Assembly: GCA_910579395.1 (NCBI GenBank)
Contig: CAJTUC010000008.1
Location: forward strand, 1 to 64,000
DNA: 64,000 nucleotides
From: an uncultured Lachnospiraceae bacterium
GTDB taxonomy: Bacteria; Bacillota; Clostridia; Lachnospirales; Lachnospiraceae
Direction of reading: 5' to 3'
The notes beneath the pieces were generated by a model that saw only the letters and a list, made by a program, of their open reading frames with translations, did no database searches and was not told the DNA's origin. The position numbers and the translations under genes were made by a program. Within the stretch, counting starts at the first letter, position 1. Every line of letters begins with the position of its first letter. Positions 32,901 through 42,635 of the stretch are shown here, one piece after another.

Positions 32901-35108
32901 ATGAAGGAAAACTGGAAAAATTTTATAAAGCTGCTCGCAATTCTGGCAGGGATGGTCTTTTTGTTCTGGCTTTGGCTGAACCGGATGGAGCCCGTTAAGG
33001 AAGAGCCTGAGGGGGAGAAAATCAGAACAGAGGACGTACAGATTCTGATGGAAGCGCTGGATGTGCCAATCACGATTGAAGAAGAAGAGAGCGGAGAGGA
33101 TAAGCTGCAGGAACTTACATATGGACAGTATAAGACGATTTATGAACAGATTGGCGGCGCTGACAAAGAAATACCTGATTTTGCAGAAAAATATGAGGAT
33201 GACCATGCTTTTTTGAAGGAGGACTGGTATCAGGCATTTCAGCTCATGCTGGCTTATTTCGATGTGGAATCTTCCATCTGGAAAACGACGGTATTCATCA
33301 TCAAGGTGGATGCACAGGAGAAAAAACTATATACGCAGAACAGCGAATATACTTATTGTTCTTCTTCCTTTGCAGATTCTGCTTTTTTTAAAGAGGAAGT
33401 CTATGTTAAAGGGGATGAACTGCTGACCAGTATCCGCACGTTGGATGAAAAAACGATTCTGGAGAATGTCTGGGTCATGGAAGTGACGGATGAAGAAAGC
33501 GAATTTGCGTTGTCATGTTTTTACAGGCAGGTAGAGTTTTCGGTTTCGGCGGCGGAGCACACAGAACGGGAACAGGTGACGGATTTGGTCTTTGAGGACG
33601 GAAAATTGACAAAGACAGTGGCTAAACAGGAGAAAATCCGCGGGAAACTGCTCCGCGTAACACCGGATTTTATAGAAATCGAAGGCTATGGAATTTATGA
33701 GACGGCAGAGAATCTGGAAATATACAAGCTTTGTGGAACATTGGAGGCACAGAAAGAAACGGATTTGATGATCGGTTATGATTATACCGATTTCGTTGTA
33801 TTTAACCAGAAAATATGTGCCTGTCTCGTATCCAGAGAAGGGGAAATGGACCAAATCCGCGTACTGTTGAAAAATACGGCCGAAGGAGGCTATTATTATG
33901 AAAAGGCGCTCGTGACTGTGGACGGTCAGCAGACGGAAGTTGAGGCGGACGAATTAGAAGTTGGTGAGCGCCTTGTTTTTCAAAGCAATGCCTTGACTGA
34001 TAGAGTCAAACTAGAAATCGAAGGTATTGAAAAAGGAGATAACGCATACAGAGGGGCGCTGGAATTTTATAAGGCGGAAGAGGGCATGGTCATCATCAAC
34101 GAACTGCCGTTAGAAGAATATTTGTATGCGGTCGTGCCGAGTGAGATGCCGGCCTCTTATCCGATGGAGGCGTTAAAAGCGCAGGCGGTCTGTGCAAGGA
34201 CTTATGCGTTCAAGTATATACTTCATGCCGGTTTTGCCAGTTTGGGCGCGCATCTTGATGACACGACATCCTATCAGGTCTATCATAATCTTACGGAAAA
34301 TGCGGCGACAACGACGGCCGTAAAGGAGACTACGGGCATGAAGCTGTATTACCAGGGCGAACTTGCCGAAAATTATTATTATTCCACATCCTGCGGTTAT
34401 GGGACGGATACGGGAATCTGGAAATCGGAAAAGGAGCCGATTTCCTATATCAGACCGGGGAAACTGGCGCCGGAGGAGGATGGTCAGGATGCTGAGAGCG
34501 CGGAAGATATGGCGCAGGAAGAAAACTTTGCAGAGTTTATCAAAAGTGTGGATGAGTCAGATCTTGAAAGCGAGGAATCCTGGTATCGGTGGAAGTATGA
34601 GGTGGAAGAAGTCGATGTGGATGCGCTGCTTGAACGGGTAAGAGAGCGGTATCAGGCGAATGCGGCTTTGATCCTGACGAGAAAAGAAGGCGCGGACGGG
34701 GCTTATTATGTGTCAGAGCCTGTTGAGGATATTGGGGAACTTCAGGATATTTCCATCAGCCTGAGAAGGGCGGGCGGCATTGCGGATGAAATGCTCATTA
34801 CGGGCAGCAAAGCAGTGATCAAAATCGTTTCGGAATACAATATCCGCCGCATTTTATGTGATGGAGAGGGCAGGCTCACCAAACAGGACGGGAGCAGTTC
34901 CGTTCCGGGAACGCTTCTGCCGAGTGCCTTTTTTATCATAGAAGCTGGAAAAACAGAAGAAGGTATGATAGGATATACATTAGTCGGCGGCGGTTATGGT
35001 CATGGTGTAGGGATGTCGCAGAATGGTGCAAAAGAAATGGGCAGTCTGGGATATAGCTATGAAGAGATTCTCATGAGCTTTTTTGCAGACTGTGAGGTGT
35101 ATCAATGA
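32901..35108 (+). CDS. SpoIID/LytB domain protein
   Basis: A 735-residue membrane-anchored protein started at 32901 (tggag before it; ATG 32889 is also possible). The transmembrane helix is at about residues 9-28. The N-terminal half is beta-rich and unassigned. The SpoIID domain begins near residue 395 (INELPLEEYLYAVVPSEMP with the conserved Glu, AVCARTYAFKYI), continues as AENYYYSTSCGYGTDTGIW, is interrupted by an acidic insertion (about 535-600), and ends with YGHGVGMSQNGAKEMGSLGY. SpoIID enzymes are lytic transglycosylases acting on denuded glycan, in engulfment or cell separation. The insertion and long N-terminus mark this as a LytB-like paralogue rather than SpoIID itself. Confidence 0.82.
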   Translation: MKENWKNFIKLLAILAGMVFLFWLWLNRMEPVKEEPEGEKIRTEDVQILMEALDVPITIEEEESGEDKLQELTYGQYKTIYEQIGGADKEIPDFAEKYEDDHAFLKEDWYQAFQLMLAYFDVESSIWKTTVFIIKVDAQEKKLYTQNSEYTYCSSSFADSAFFKEEVYVKGDELLTSIRTLDEKTILENVWVMEVTDEESEFALSCFYRQVEFSVSAAEHTEREQVTDLVFEDGKLTKTVAKQEKIRGKLLRVTPDFIEIEGYGIYETAENLEIYKLCGTLEAQKETDLMIGYDYTDFVVFNQKICACLVSREGEMDQIRVLLKNTAEGGYYYEKALVTVDGQQTEVEADELEVGERLVFQSNALTDRVKLEIEGIEKGDNAYRGALEFYKAEEGMVIINELPLEEYLYAVVPSEMPASYPMEALKAQAVCARTYAFKYILHAGFASLGAHLDDTTSYQVYHNLTENAATTTAVKETTGMKLYYQGELAENYYYSTSCGYGTDTGIWKSEKEPISYIRPGKLAPEEDGQDAESAEDMAQEENFAEFIKSVDESDLESEESWYRWKYEVEEVDVDALLERVRERYQANAALILTRKEGADGAYYVSEPVEDIGELQDISISLRRAGGIADEMLITGSKAVIKIVSEYNIRRILCDGEGRLTKQDGSSSVPGTLLPSAFFIIEAGKTEEGMIGYTLVGGGYGHGVGMSQNGAKEMGSLGYSYEEILMSFFADCEVYQ

Positions 35109-35962
35109 GAACAATTATTCGATTGATTTTAATTATGAAAGATTTTGCGGGAGAGATGGCGCGGAAAAATATCAGCGCCTTTGCGGCGAGTGCGGCCTTT
35201 TTCCTGTTCCTGTCCATGGTGCCGCTCCTGATGGCGCTCTGTGCGGTCCTGCCGTATACGCCTTTGACGGCGGAAAATCTGATCATGGCATGTATGAAAG
35301 TTATGCCGGAGACGATGGGCGGCTTTGTGGAAAACGTTGTTACGGATGTTTACGCCCGTTCTGCCGGTACGATTACGGTATTTGCAATCGTGACCATCTG
35401 GTCTGCTGCCAAGGCGATGCTTGCGCTGATACAGGGGCTTAATGAAGTAAATGATATCGAAGAAAAACGCAATTATCTGCTGTTGCGGACGGTTGCCTGT
35501 TTTTATACGGTCATTATGTTAGTTGCCATTATTTTGTCTGTTTTTATTATGGTATTCGGAAATGTCATCGTCAATCTCGTCCTGCGTGATTTTCCCCAGC
35601 TGCATCTGCTTGTGCAGTTTATCATGCACTTCCGCTTTTTGGCTTCATGGGTGGTACTGACTTTAATTTTTGCCATGATCTATACGTTTATTCCCGGCAG
35701 AAAACTGCGGTTTCGGAAGCAGCTTCCGGGAGCCGCTTTTTCGGCTGTCGTATGGAGTATCGCATCCTATGTTTTTTCCGTGTACATAGAATATTTTAAC
35801 GGGTTTGGAACCTATGGAAGCCTGACGACGATTGTCGTTTTAATGTTCTGGTTCTATATGGTGATGTATATTTTGCTGGTAGGGGCTCATATTAACCGAT
35901 ATTTCGGGCCGGTCTACAAATTTCTGTTCGGATGGCTTGACAAGTCGTGGAAAACTCATTAA
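35105..35962 (+). CDS. YihY/BrkB family membrane protein
   Basis: A 285-residue integral membrane protein with about six hydrophobic segments (for example AASAAFFLFLSMVPLLMALC, ACFYTVIMLVAIILSVFIMV, VVLTLIFAMIYTFIPGRKLR). ISAFAASAAFFLFLSMVPLL and the PGAAFSAVVWSIASYVFSVY stretch are diagnostic of the YihY/UPF0761 family. The substrate is unknown. The start ATG overlaps the SpoIID gene stop by four bases (atga), so the two are translationally coupled. Confidence 0.88.
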   Translation: MRTIIRLILIMKDFAGEMARKNISAFAASAAFFLFLSMVPLLMALCAVLPYTPLTAENLIMACMKVMPETMGGFVENVVTDVYARSAGTITVFAIVTIWSAAKAMLALIQGLNEVNDIEEKRNYLLLRTVACFYTVIMLVAIILSVFIMVFGNVIVNLVLRDFPQLHLLVQFIMHFRFLASWVVLTLIFAMIYTFIPGRKLRFRKQLPGAAFSAVVWSIASYVFSVYIEYFNGFGTYGSLTTIVVLMFWFYMVMYILLVGAHINRYFGPVYKFLFGWLDKSWKTH

Positions 35963-36032
35963 ACTAATACAAAGATATTTAAAAAATCCATATGCAAAGG
36001 CTGTGAAAGTGTCAGTAGGGCGTTATTTTCTT

Positions 36033-36275
36033 ACAGAGAGAGGGAGTCATCGGCTGTAAACTTCCTTAGGTTCAGATAATTGTCCGAATTTCCCACCGGA
36101 GCCGCCTGAAGGAACGACCGGCAATGCGCTTGTTAAAAGGGCTGTATGGTTCAGTAGTTCAGGACGTAAGGAGCACGTTACGCCAAATGAGTGTCTGCTC
36201 GGAATAAGAATGAGCAGGAATCTGGGTGGTACCGCGGTCTATTCGTCCCATATGTTTACGCATATGGGATTTTTT
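36033..36275 (+). promoter_or_regulatory. T-box riboswitch (Phe) upstream of pheS
   Basis: Stem I begins agagagaggga (36034) with the ggctg...actt region that follows. The conserved T-box ggtggtaccgcg is at 36225-36236. A terminator, cccatatg/catatggg plus tttttt, is at 36248-36275. Uncharged tRNA-Phe should stabilise the antiterminator and allow transcription of pheST. A ttc at 36090-36092 is a possible specifier codon, but I could not fix the specifier loop. Confidence 0.92.
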
Positions 36276-36325
36276 GTTTGGCAAAATGAATGCCCACTGA
36301 GAGAAAAGAGGAAAGGAAAGACGAT

Positions 36326-37345
36326 ATGAAAGAAAAATTAGAACAACTCAAAGCGGAAGCGCTGCGTCAGATTGAAGCGAGCGACGCGTTGGAGAAGCTG
36401 AACGAAGTGCGGGTCGGTTTCTTGGGGAAAAAGGGAGAGTTGACGAGTGTTTTAAAGGGAATGAAGGATGTTGCACCGGAGGACCGACCGAAAATCGGGC
36501 AGCTTGTTAACGAGACGAGAGAGCAGATTGAGAAAGTATTGGAAGAGGCCATTGCCAAAATGGAAAAAGCGGCAAGGGAAGCGCAGATGAAGGCGGAAGT
36601 CATCGACGTTACGCTGCCGGCGAAGAAGAATGAAGTCGGACACCGTCATCCTAATACGATTGCGATGGAAGAAGTGGAGCGCATTTTCATCGGTATGGGC
36701 TATGAAGTCGTAGAAGGACCGGAAATAGAGACCGATTATTATAATTTCGAGGCATTGAACATTCCGGCGGACCATCCGGCGAAAGACGAGCAGGACACCT
36801 TCTATATTTCCGGCGATTTCCTGCTTCGTACACAGACTTCCGGTACGCAGGTGCATGAGATGGAAAAGGGCAAGCTGCCGATTCGTATGATTGCTCCTGG
36901 CAGGGTATTTCGTTCCGATGAAGTGGATGCGACCCATTCGCCTTCTTTCCACCAGATTGAAGGTCTCGTTATCGATAAGCATATCACGCTGGCAGATTTA
37001 AAAGGTACGCTGGCGGAATTTGCCAGAGAGCTGTTCGGAGAAGAGACGAAAGTAAAATTCAGGCCGCATCATTTCAATTTTACAGAGCCCAGTGCGGAAA
37101 TGGATGTAAGCTGTTTCAAGTGCGGCGGAAGCGGCTGTCGGTTCTGCAAGGGTTCAGGATGGATTGAAATCCTGGGCTGCGGCATGGTGCATCCGAACGT
37201 ACTTCGTATGAGCAAGATTGATCCCGAGGAATATACCGGATTCGCATTCGGCATTGGTCTGGAACGTATCGCACTGTTAAAATACGAAATTGACGATATG
37301 AGACTGTTGTATGAGAATGATATCAGGTTCCTGAAACAATTCTAG
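36326..37345 (+). CDS. pheS: Phenylalanyl-tRNA synthetase alpha subunit
   Basis: A 339-residue class II synthetase subunit. The start at 36326 follows aggaaagg; an upstream ATG at 36290 lies close to the T-box terminator. Residues 1-85 are the tRNA-binding coiled coil (KKGELTSVLKGMKDVAPEDR). The catalytic domain has motif 2-like PGRVFRSDEVDATHSPSFHQ (near 205) and motif 3 GFAFGIGLERIALLKY (near 305). A Cys cluster (CFKCGGSGCRFCKGSG, near 262) is unusual and could bind zinc; such insertions occur in some bacterial PheS. Controlled by the T-box and works with PheT. Confidence 0.95.
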   Translation: MKEKLEQLKAEALRQIEASDALEKLNEVRVGFLGKKGELTSVLKGMKDVAPEDRPKIGQLVNETREQIEKVLEEAIAKMEKAAREAQMKAEVIDVTLPAKKNEVGHRHPNTIAMEEVERIFIGMGYEVVEGPEIETDYYNFEALNIPADHPAKDEQDTFYISGDFLLRTQTSGTQVHEMEKGKLPIRMIAPGRVFRSDEVDATHSPSFHQIEGLVIDKHITLADLKGTLAEFARELFGEETKVKFRPHHFNFTEPSAEMDVSCFKCGGSGCRFCKGSGWIEILGCGMVHPNVLRMSKIDPEEYTGFAFGIGLERIALLKYEIDDMRLLYENDIRFLKQF

Positions 37346-37480
37346 GGCGAAAAGAAGTTCTAAAGGCGTCCCGCCATAGGACAGGACGCCAAGAACTTCT
37401 ACGGTTCGCGGAGCGAACCTTATTCACAGGGCGAACAAGTTCGCCAGAAAGAATGTCCGGTGGGCATTCTTTCTGGGTTT
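37345..37480 (+). promoter_or_regulatory. Paired-hairpin element between pheS and pheT
   Basis: It starts at the pheS stop codon. Arm agaagttcta (37352) pairs with agaacttct (to 37401) around ggcgtcc...ggacgcc; then ggttcgc/gcgaacc (37403-37419) and ggcgaac/gttcgcc (37429-37445); and finally agaaagaatg/cattctttct (37446-37474), followed by gggtttt. The last hairpin may attenuate transcription from pheS into pheT. It is the same syntax as the element at 12261. Confidence 0.6.
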
Positions 37481-37562
37481 TGAATTGTGTGAAATGGAAG
37501 TATGAAAAGTTAGCGGTGAATGATGAATAGAGATAATAAAAAGTAGAAAGGACTGAAAGAAG

Positions 37563-39995
37563 ATGAATACAGCATTATCTTGGATTAAGGCATATGTGCC
37601 GGAACTTTCCTGTACGGATCAGGAATATGCGGATGCGATGACTCTGACGGGAACAAAGGTAGAGACTTATGAGAGACTGGATAAAAATCTGGAAAAGATT
37701 GTGATCGGCCAGATTGAGAAAATAGAAAAACACCCCGATGCGGACAAACTGATCGTTTGTCAGGTCAATATCGGTTCGGAGGTGATTCAGATTGTGACCG
37801 GTGCGCCGAACGTAAAGGAAGGCGATAAAGTGCCGGTTGTACTGGACGGCGGCAAAGTGGCTGGCGGACACGACGGCGGGCCGCTGCCGGAGAATGGCAT
37901 TGCCATCAAAGCCGGAAAACTGCGCGGCATATCATCCAACGGTATGATGTGCTCCATTGAAGAACTGGGTTCTTCCAGGGATATGTATCCGGAAGCGCCG
38001 GAAGAAGGCATTTATATTTTCCCGGAAGATGCACAGGTCGGTGCGGATGCGGTGGAAGCGCTTGGACTGCGGGATACCGTGTTTGAGTATGAGATTACTT
38101 CCAACAGGGTAGACTGTTACAGTGTTCTCGGCGTTGCGAGGGAAGCGGCGGCTGCCTTCCGGAAGCCTTTTATCGCGCCGAAGGTAGAAGTGAAAGCGAC
38201 GACGGAAAAAGCAGAAGATTATATCAGCGTAGAAGTGGAGGATTCTGTGCTCTGTCCGAGATATTGCGCGAGAGTCTGCACGAATATTAAGATAGCTCCT
38301 TCTCCCCAATGGATGCAGAGAAGGCTGGCGGCGAGCGGTATCCGCCCTATCAACAATCTGGTAGACATTACGAACTATGTCATGGAAGAATATGGTCAGC
38401 CGATGCACGCATTTGATTTGGATACGGTCGCAGGGCATAAGATCATCGTGCGCCGTGCCAAAGACGGCGAGGTTTTCCAGACACTGGACGGTCAGATGCG
38501 CAATCTGGACAGCGATATGCTGATGATCTGTGACGCAGAGAAAGAAATCGGCATTGCCGGCATCATGGGCGGAGAAAATTCCAAAATTACAGAAAATGTA
38601 AAGACCGTTCTGTTCGAGGCGGCAACCTTTAACGGCGCCAATATCCGGAAATCCGCAAAGCGTCTTGGCCTCCGTACGGACGCTTCGGGCATTTTTGAAA
38701 AAGGACTTGACCCGCGGAACGCGCAGGCGGCGATTGACAGAGCCTGCCAGCTCATTCAGGAGCTTGGCTGCGGCGAGGTGACGGACGGCATGGTAGAAGT
38801 TTGCGCACCGCTTCAGGAACTGCGGAAGATTACTTTTGACAGCACACGCATCAACGCACTTCTCGGAACCGAGATTTCCGAGAAGGAGATGGAAGAGATT
38901 TTTGAGAGACTGGAACTTGTACTCACGACGGAAGCGGACGGTACAAAGGTACTGACAATTCCTTCGTTCAGACAGGATTTGGAAGGCATTGCGGATATCG
39001 CGGAGGAAGTTGCCCGTTTCTATGGCTATGATAAGATTCCGATGACCTTGCCGAGTGGCGAGGCGACAACCGGAAAGCTTCCGTTTAAACTGCGGATTGA
39101 ACAGAAAGCAAGGGATATCGCGGAGTATTGCGGTTTTTCACAGGGCATGTGCTATTCCTTTGAGAGCCCGAAGGTATTCGATAAGCTGCTGTTAGCCGAG
39201 GATGATATTCTGCGGAAGGCCATTACGATCGCCAATCCGCTCGGAGAGGATTTTTCCATTATGCGGACTATTTCCCTGAACGGAATGCTGACCAGCCTTG
39301 CGACAAATTATAATAGAAGGAATAAGAACGTGCGCCTCTATGAACTTGGCAATATTTATCTTCCGAAAACGCTTCCTCTGACGGAACTGCCTGACGAGAG
39401 AATGCAGTTCACACTCGGTATGTACGGCGACGGAGACTTCTTTACGATGAAAGGAGTTGTGGAAGAGTTCTTTGACAGCATCGGCATGAAGAAGAAGGCG
39501 GTCTATGATCCGAAAGCGGGGAAAAACTTCCTGCATCCCGGCCGCCAGGCAAACATTCTTTATGACGGAAAAGTAGTCGGCTATCTGGGCGAAGTGCATC
39601 CCGAAGTATGCGATAACTATGGTATGAAGACGAAAGCTTATGTCGCGGTACTGGATATGCCGGAAATCCTGCCTTTTGCCACTTTCGACAGAAAATATGC
39701 GGGTGTTGCGAAATATCCGGCCGTTTCCCGCGATATCAGCATGGTCGTGCCGAAGAATGTTCTGGCAGGAGAGATTGAGGCCGTCATCGCACAGCGCGGC
39801 GGAAAGATTCTGGAAGATTACAGACTGTTCGATATCTATGAAGGCAGCCAGATCAAAGAGGGCTATAAATCCCTGGCTTATTCCATTACCTTCCGGGCGC
39901 AGGACAGAACGTTGGAAGAGGCTGATGTGACGGCTGTTATGAAGAAGATTTTGAACGGGCTGGAAGGTATGGGAATTGAATTGCGGGCTGTTTAA
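37563..39995 (+). CDS. pheT: Phenylalanyl-tRNA synthetase beta subunit
   Basis: An 810-residue PheT of normal bacterial length. Domains in order: tRNA-binding EMAPII-like (residues about 40-150, VIGQIEKIEKHPDADKLIVC), B3/B4 editing region (about 200-390, RPINNLVDITNYVMEEYGQP), B5 (about 405-475), catalytic-like core (about 480-700), and the C-terminal FDX-ACB anticodon-binding domain (about 715-810, YPAVSRDISMVVPKNV). The gap to pheS is about 220 bases and contains a paired-hairpin element, longer than in most pheST operons. Confidence 0.96.
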   Translation: MNTALSWIKAYVPELSCTDQEYADAMTLTGTKVETYERLDKNLEKIVIGQIEKIEKHPDADKLIVCQVNIGSEVIQIVTGAPNVKEGDKVPVVLDGGKVAGGHDGGPLPENGIAIKAGKLRGISSNGMMCSIEELGSSRDMYPEAPEEGIYIFPEDAQVGADAVEALGLRDTVFEYEITSNRVDCYSVLGVAREAAAAFRKPFIAPKVEVKATTEKAEDYISVEVEDSVLCPRYCARVCTNIKIAPSPQWMQRRLAASGIRPINNLVDITNYVMEEYGQPMHAFDLDTVAGHKIIVRRAKDGEVFQTLDGQMRNLDSDMLMICDAEKEIGIAGIMGGENSKITENVKTVLFEAATFNGANIRKSAKRLGLRTDASGIFEKGLDPRNAQAAIDRACQLIQELGCGEVTDGMVEVCAPLQELRKITFDSTRINALLGTEISEKEMEEIFERLELVLTTEADGTKVLTIPSFRQDLEGIADIAEEVARFYGYDKIPMTLPSGEATTGKLPFKLRIEQKARDIAEYCGFSQGMCYSFESPKVFDKLLLAEDDILRKAITIANPLGEDFSIMRTISLNGMLTSLATNYNRRNKNVRLYELGNIYLPKTLPLTELPDERMQFTLGMYGDGDFFTMKGVVEEFFDSIGMKKKAVYDPKAGKNFLHPGRQANILYDGKVVGYLGEVHPEVCDNYGMKTKAYVAVLDMPEILPFATFDRKYAGVAKYPAVSRDISMVVPKNVLAGEIEAVIAQRGGKILEDYRLFDIYEGSQIKEGYKSLAYSITFRAQDRTLEEADVTAVMKKILNGLEGMGIELRAV

Positions 39996-40042
39996 GGAGG
40001 CAATTGCTTAATGAATCGCAAATAGAAAAGGAGAGCATAAAA

Positions 40043-41479
40043 ATGGAAACAAAAAATACATGGGAAACATATGATGAGAAGCAGTTAAAAGAAGTGGATG
40101 CTTTTGCGGAAGAATATATGGATTTTCTGAACAACGGAAAGACCGAGCGGGAGTGCATCGATACGATTGTAAACCGCATTGAAAAAGAGGGATATCAGGA
40201 GCTGGAATCCCTGATAAAAGCGCAGAAGAAATTACAGTGTGGTGACAAAGTATATTCCGTCTGGATGAATAAATCTATCGTGATGTTCCAGATCGGAAAG
40301 AAGCCGATGGCGGAAGGCATGAATATTCTGGGGGCGCACATTGATTCCCCGCGCCTTGACGTAAAACAGAATCCGCTTTATGAGGATGGCGGTTTTGCCT
40401 ATCTGGATACCCATTATTACGGTGGTGTCAAGAAATACCAGTGGGTGACGATTCCGCTCGCTATCCATGGAGTTATCGTAAAAAAAGACGGCACGACAGT
40501 AGAAGTCAATGTTGGTGAAAATGAAGACGATCCGGTCTTTTTCGTATCGGACCTGCTGATTCATCTGGCGCAGGAACAGCTTGAGAAGAAGGCTGCTAAA
40601 GTCATCGAAGGGGAAGCGCTCGATATCATCATCGGCAATAAACCGCTCGTGATCAGGAAAGAAACGGACGAAGAGAAAAAAGACGATGAGAAACAGGAAG
40701 CGAAGCCGGAAAAAGAGGCAGTAAAGAAAAATATGCTTGCGATTTTGAAGGAAGCATATGACGTGGAAGAAGAGGATTTCCTTTCTGCGGAGTTGGAAGT
40801 CGTTCCCGCCGGAAAAGCGAGAGAGGCCGGTTTTGACAGAAGCATGATTCTTGCGTACGGACAGGATGACAGAGTATGTGCCTTTTCTTCCCTGAAAGCG
40901 ATGCTGGAAGTGGATACGACGGAAAGAACGGCCTGCTGCATTCTCGTGGATAAGGAAGAAATCGGAAGCGTCGGTGCGACCGGCATGCAGTCCCGGTTCT
41001 TTGAAAATGCGGTGGCGGAAGTGCTGAATCTGACTGGGGAATACAGCGAGCTGAATGTCAGAAGATGCCTTGCATCCTCTTGTATGCTCTCCTCCGATGT
41101 GAGCAGCGCATTTGATCCTTCTTATGCGGCAAGTTTTGACAAGAAAAATGTGGCATATCTCGGCGGCGGCATGGTCTTTAATAAATTTACCGGTGCGAGA
41201 GGTAAATCCGGTTCCAACGATGCCAATGCGGAATACCTTGCTCATATCAGGGCTATTTTTGAAAAAGAAAAAGTGAATTTCCAGACGGCGGAACTTGGCC
41301 GCGTAGATTTGGGCGGCGGTGGAACAATCGCCTATATTCTGGCGCTGTATGGCATGAATGTTATCGACAGCGGTGTTGCGGTCCTGAATATGCACGCACC
41401 CTGGGAAGCTACCAGCAAGGCTGATGTTTATGAGACGAAGAGAGGCTATGTGGCATTTCTGGAGAATGCGGATTTATGA
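40043..41479 (+). CDS. M18 family aminopeptidase
   Basis: A 478-residue M18 metallo-aminopeptidase. The start at 40043 follows aaaaggagag. Metal-binding and catalytic landmarks are ILGAHIDSPRLD (His, Asp, near 92), VDKEEIGSVGATGMQS (Glu, Glu, near 305) and LGGGGTIAYILALYGMNVID near the C-terminus. A Lys/Glu-rich insertion (about 205-230) is typical of the clostridial form. It likely trims acidic or neutral N-terminal residues in the cytoplasm. Its stop overlaps the queA start (atga). Confidence 0.9.
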   Translation: METKNTWETYDEKQLKEVDAFAEEYMDFLNNGKTERECIDTIVNRIEKEGYQELESLIKAQKKLQCGDKVYSVWMNKSIVMFQIGKKPMAEGMNILGAHIDSPRLDVKQNPLYEDGGFAYLDTHYYGGVKKYQWVTIPLAIHGVIVKKDGTTVEVNVGENEDDPVFFVSDLLIHLAQEQLEKKAAKVIEGEALDIIIGNKPLVIRKETDEEKKDDEKQEAKPEKEAVKKNMLAILKEAYDVEEEDFLSAELEVVPAGKAREAGFDRSMILAYGQDDRVCAFSSLKAMLEVDTTERTACCILVDKEEIGSVGATGMQSRFFENAVAEVLNLTGEYSELNVRRCLASSCMLSSDVSSAFDPSYAASFDKKNVAYLGGGMVFNKFTGARGKSGSNDANAEYLAHIRAIFEKEKVNFQTAELGRVDLGGGGTIAYILALYGMNVIDSGVAVLNMHAPWEATSKADVYETKRGYVAFLENADL

Positions 41480-42516
41480 AAAGTGAGGAAATGAAGAAAT
41501 CGGATTTCTATTTTGAACTGCCGCAGGAACTGATCGCACAGGACCCGCTGGAAGACCGCTCCGGTTCCAGGCTGCTTGTGCTGGATAAGAAAACGGGCGG
41601 CATAGAGCACCATATTTTCCATGAAATCATCGATTATCTGAATCCGGGTGACTGTCTTGTCCTGAATGACACGAAAGTCATCCCGGCAAGACTGCTGGGA
41701 GAAAGGGAAGATACGGGTGCGGCGGTGGAAGTGCTACTTTTGAAAAGAAGGGAAAAGGATGTCTGGGAAACACTCGTGAAACCGGGCAAAAAGGCCAGAC
41801 CGGGAATGCAGCTCGTTTTCGGCGGCGGGCTTCTTCATGCGGAGGTGCTGGAAATCGTGGAAGAGGGCAACCGGCTCATACGATTCAGGTACGAAGGCAT
41901 TTTTGAAGAAGTGCTTGATCAACTCGGTGAGATGCCGCTCCCGCCCTATATTACTCATAAACTGCAGGACAAGAACCGGTATCAGACCGTTTATGCGAAA
42001 TATGAAGGTTCCGCGGCTGCTCCGACGGCCGGCCTGCATTTTACGGAACAGCTGCTTTCTGCTATTGAGGAAAAGGGTGTGGATATTGCTTGCGTTACGC
42101 TGCATGTCGGGCTTGGAACGTTTCGGCCTGTGAAAGCGGAGAATATTTTGGAGCACCATATGCACTCGGAATTTTATCAGGTGAGCGCCGAAGCAGCAGA
42201 GAAGATTAACCGGGCGAAAGAGAGCGGGCATCGTGTTATCTGCGTCGGTACGACGAGCTGCCGGACCGTGGAAAGCGCGGCAGACGCAGATGGAAAACTG
42301 CGGGAGTGCTGTGATAATACCCAGATTTTTATCTATCCGGGATATCGGTTCAAGGTGCTGGATGCGTTGATTACAAACTTCCACTTGCCGGAGTCCACGC
42401 TCGTTATGCTCGTTTCCGCTCTCGCCGGAAGGGAGCAGGTGCTTCATGCCTACGAAGAGGCGATACGGGAGAGGTACCGTTTTTTCAGTTTTGGGGATGC
42501 GATGTTCATTCAATAA
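41476..42516 (+). CDS. queA: tRNA preQ1(34) S-adenosylmethionine ribosyltransferase-isomerase
   Basis: A 346-residue QueA, adding the cyclopentene epoxide ring to preQ1 at tRNA position 34 in queuosine synthesis. Family signatures are SDFYFELPQELIAQDPL, DCLVLNDTKVIPARL, PTAGLHFTEQLL and TNFHLPESTLVMLVSALAG. The start ATG overlaps the preceding stop by four bases; ATG 41491 is an alternative closer to the family N-terminus. No tgt gene follows in this window. Confidence 0.95.
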   Translation: MKSEEMKKSDFYFELPQELIAQDPLEDRSGSRLLVLDKKTGGIEHHIFHEIIDYLNPGDCLVLNDTKVIPARLLGEREDTGAAVEVLLLKRREKDVWETLVKPGKKARPGMQLVFGGGLLHAEVLEIVEEGNRLIRFRYEGIFEEVLDQLGEMPLPPYITHKLQDKNRYQTVYAKYEGSAAAPTAGLHFTEQLLSAIEEKGVDIACVTLHVGLGTFRPVKAENILEHHMHSEFYQVSAEAAEKINRAKESGHRVICVGTTSCRTVESAADADGKLRECCDNTQIFIYPGYRFKVLDALITNFHLPESTLVMLVSALAGREQVLHAYEEAIRERYRFFSFGDAMFIQ

Positions 42517-42529
42517 CATATCAATGGAA

Positions 42530-42562
42530 ATATCCCTCGGGGCAGCGGAACTCGGGGGATAT
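42530..42562 (+). terminator. Hairpin after queA
   Basis: atatccc (42530-42536) pairs with gggatat (42556-42562), followed by ctgtttccttt. A moderate terminator closing the M18-queA unit. Confidence 0.55.
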
Positions 42563-42635
42563 CTGTTTCCTTTACAAAAAAGCCATAATAAGGTAATATA
42601 GTTTTAAAGAATAAAGAAAGGTATCGGAGTACAGG

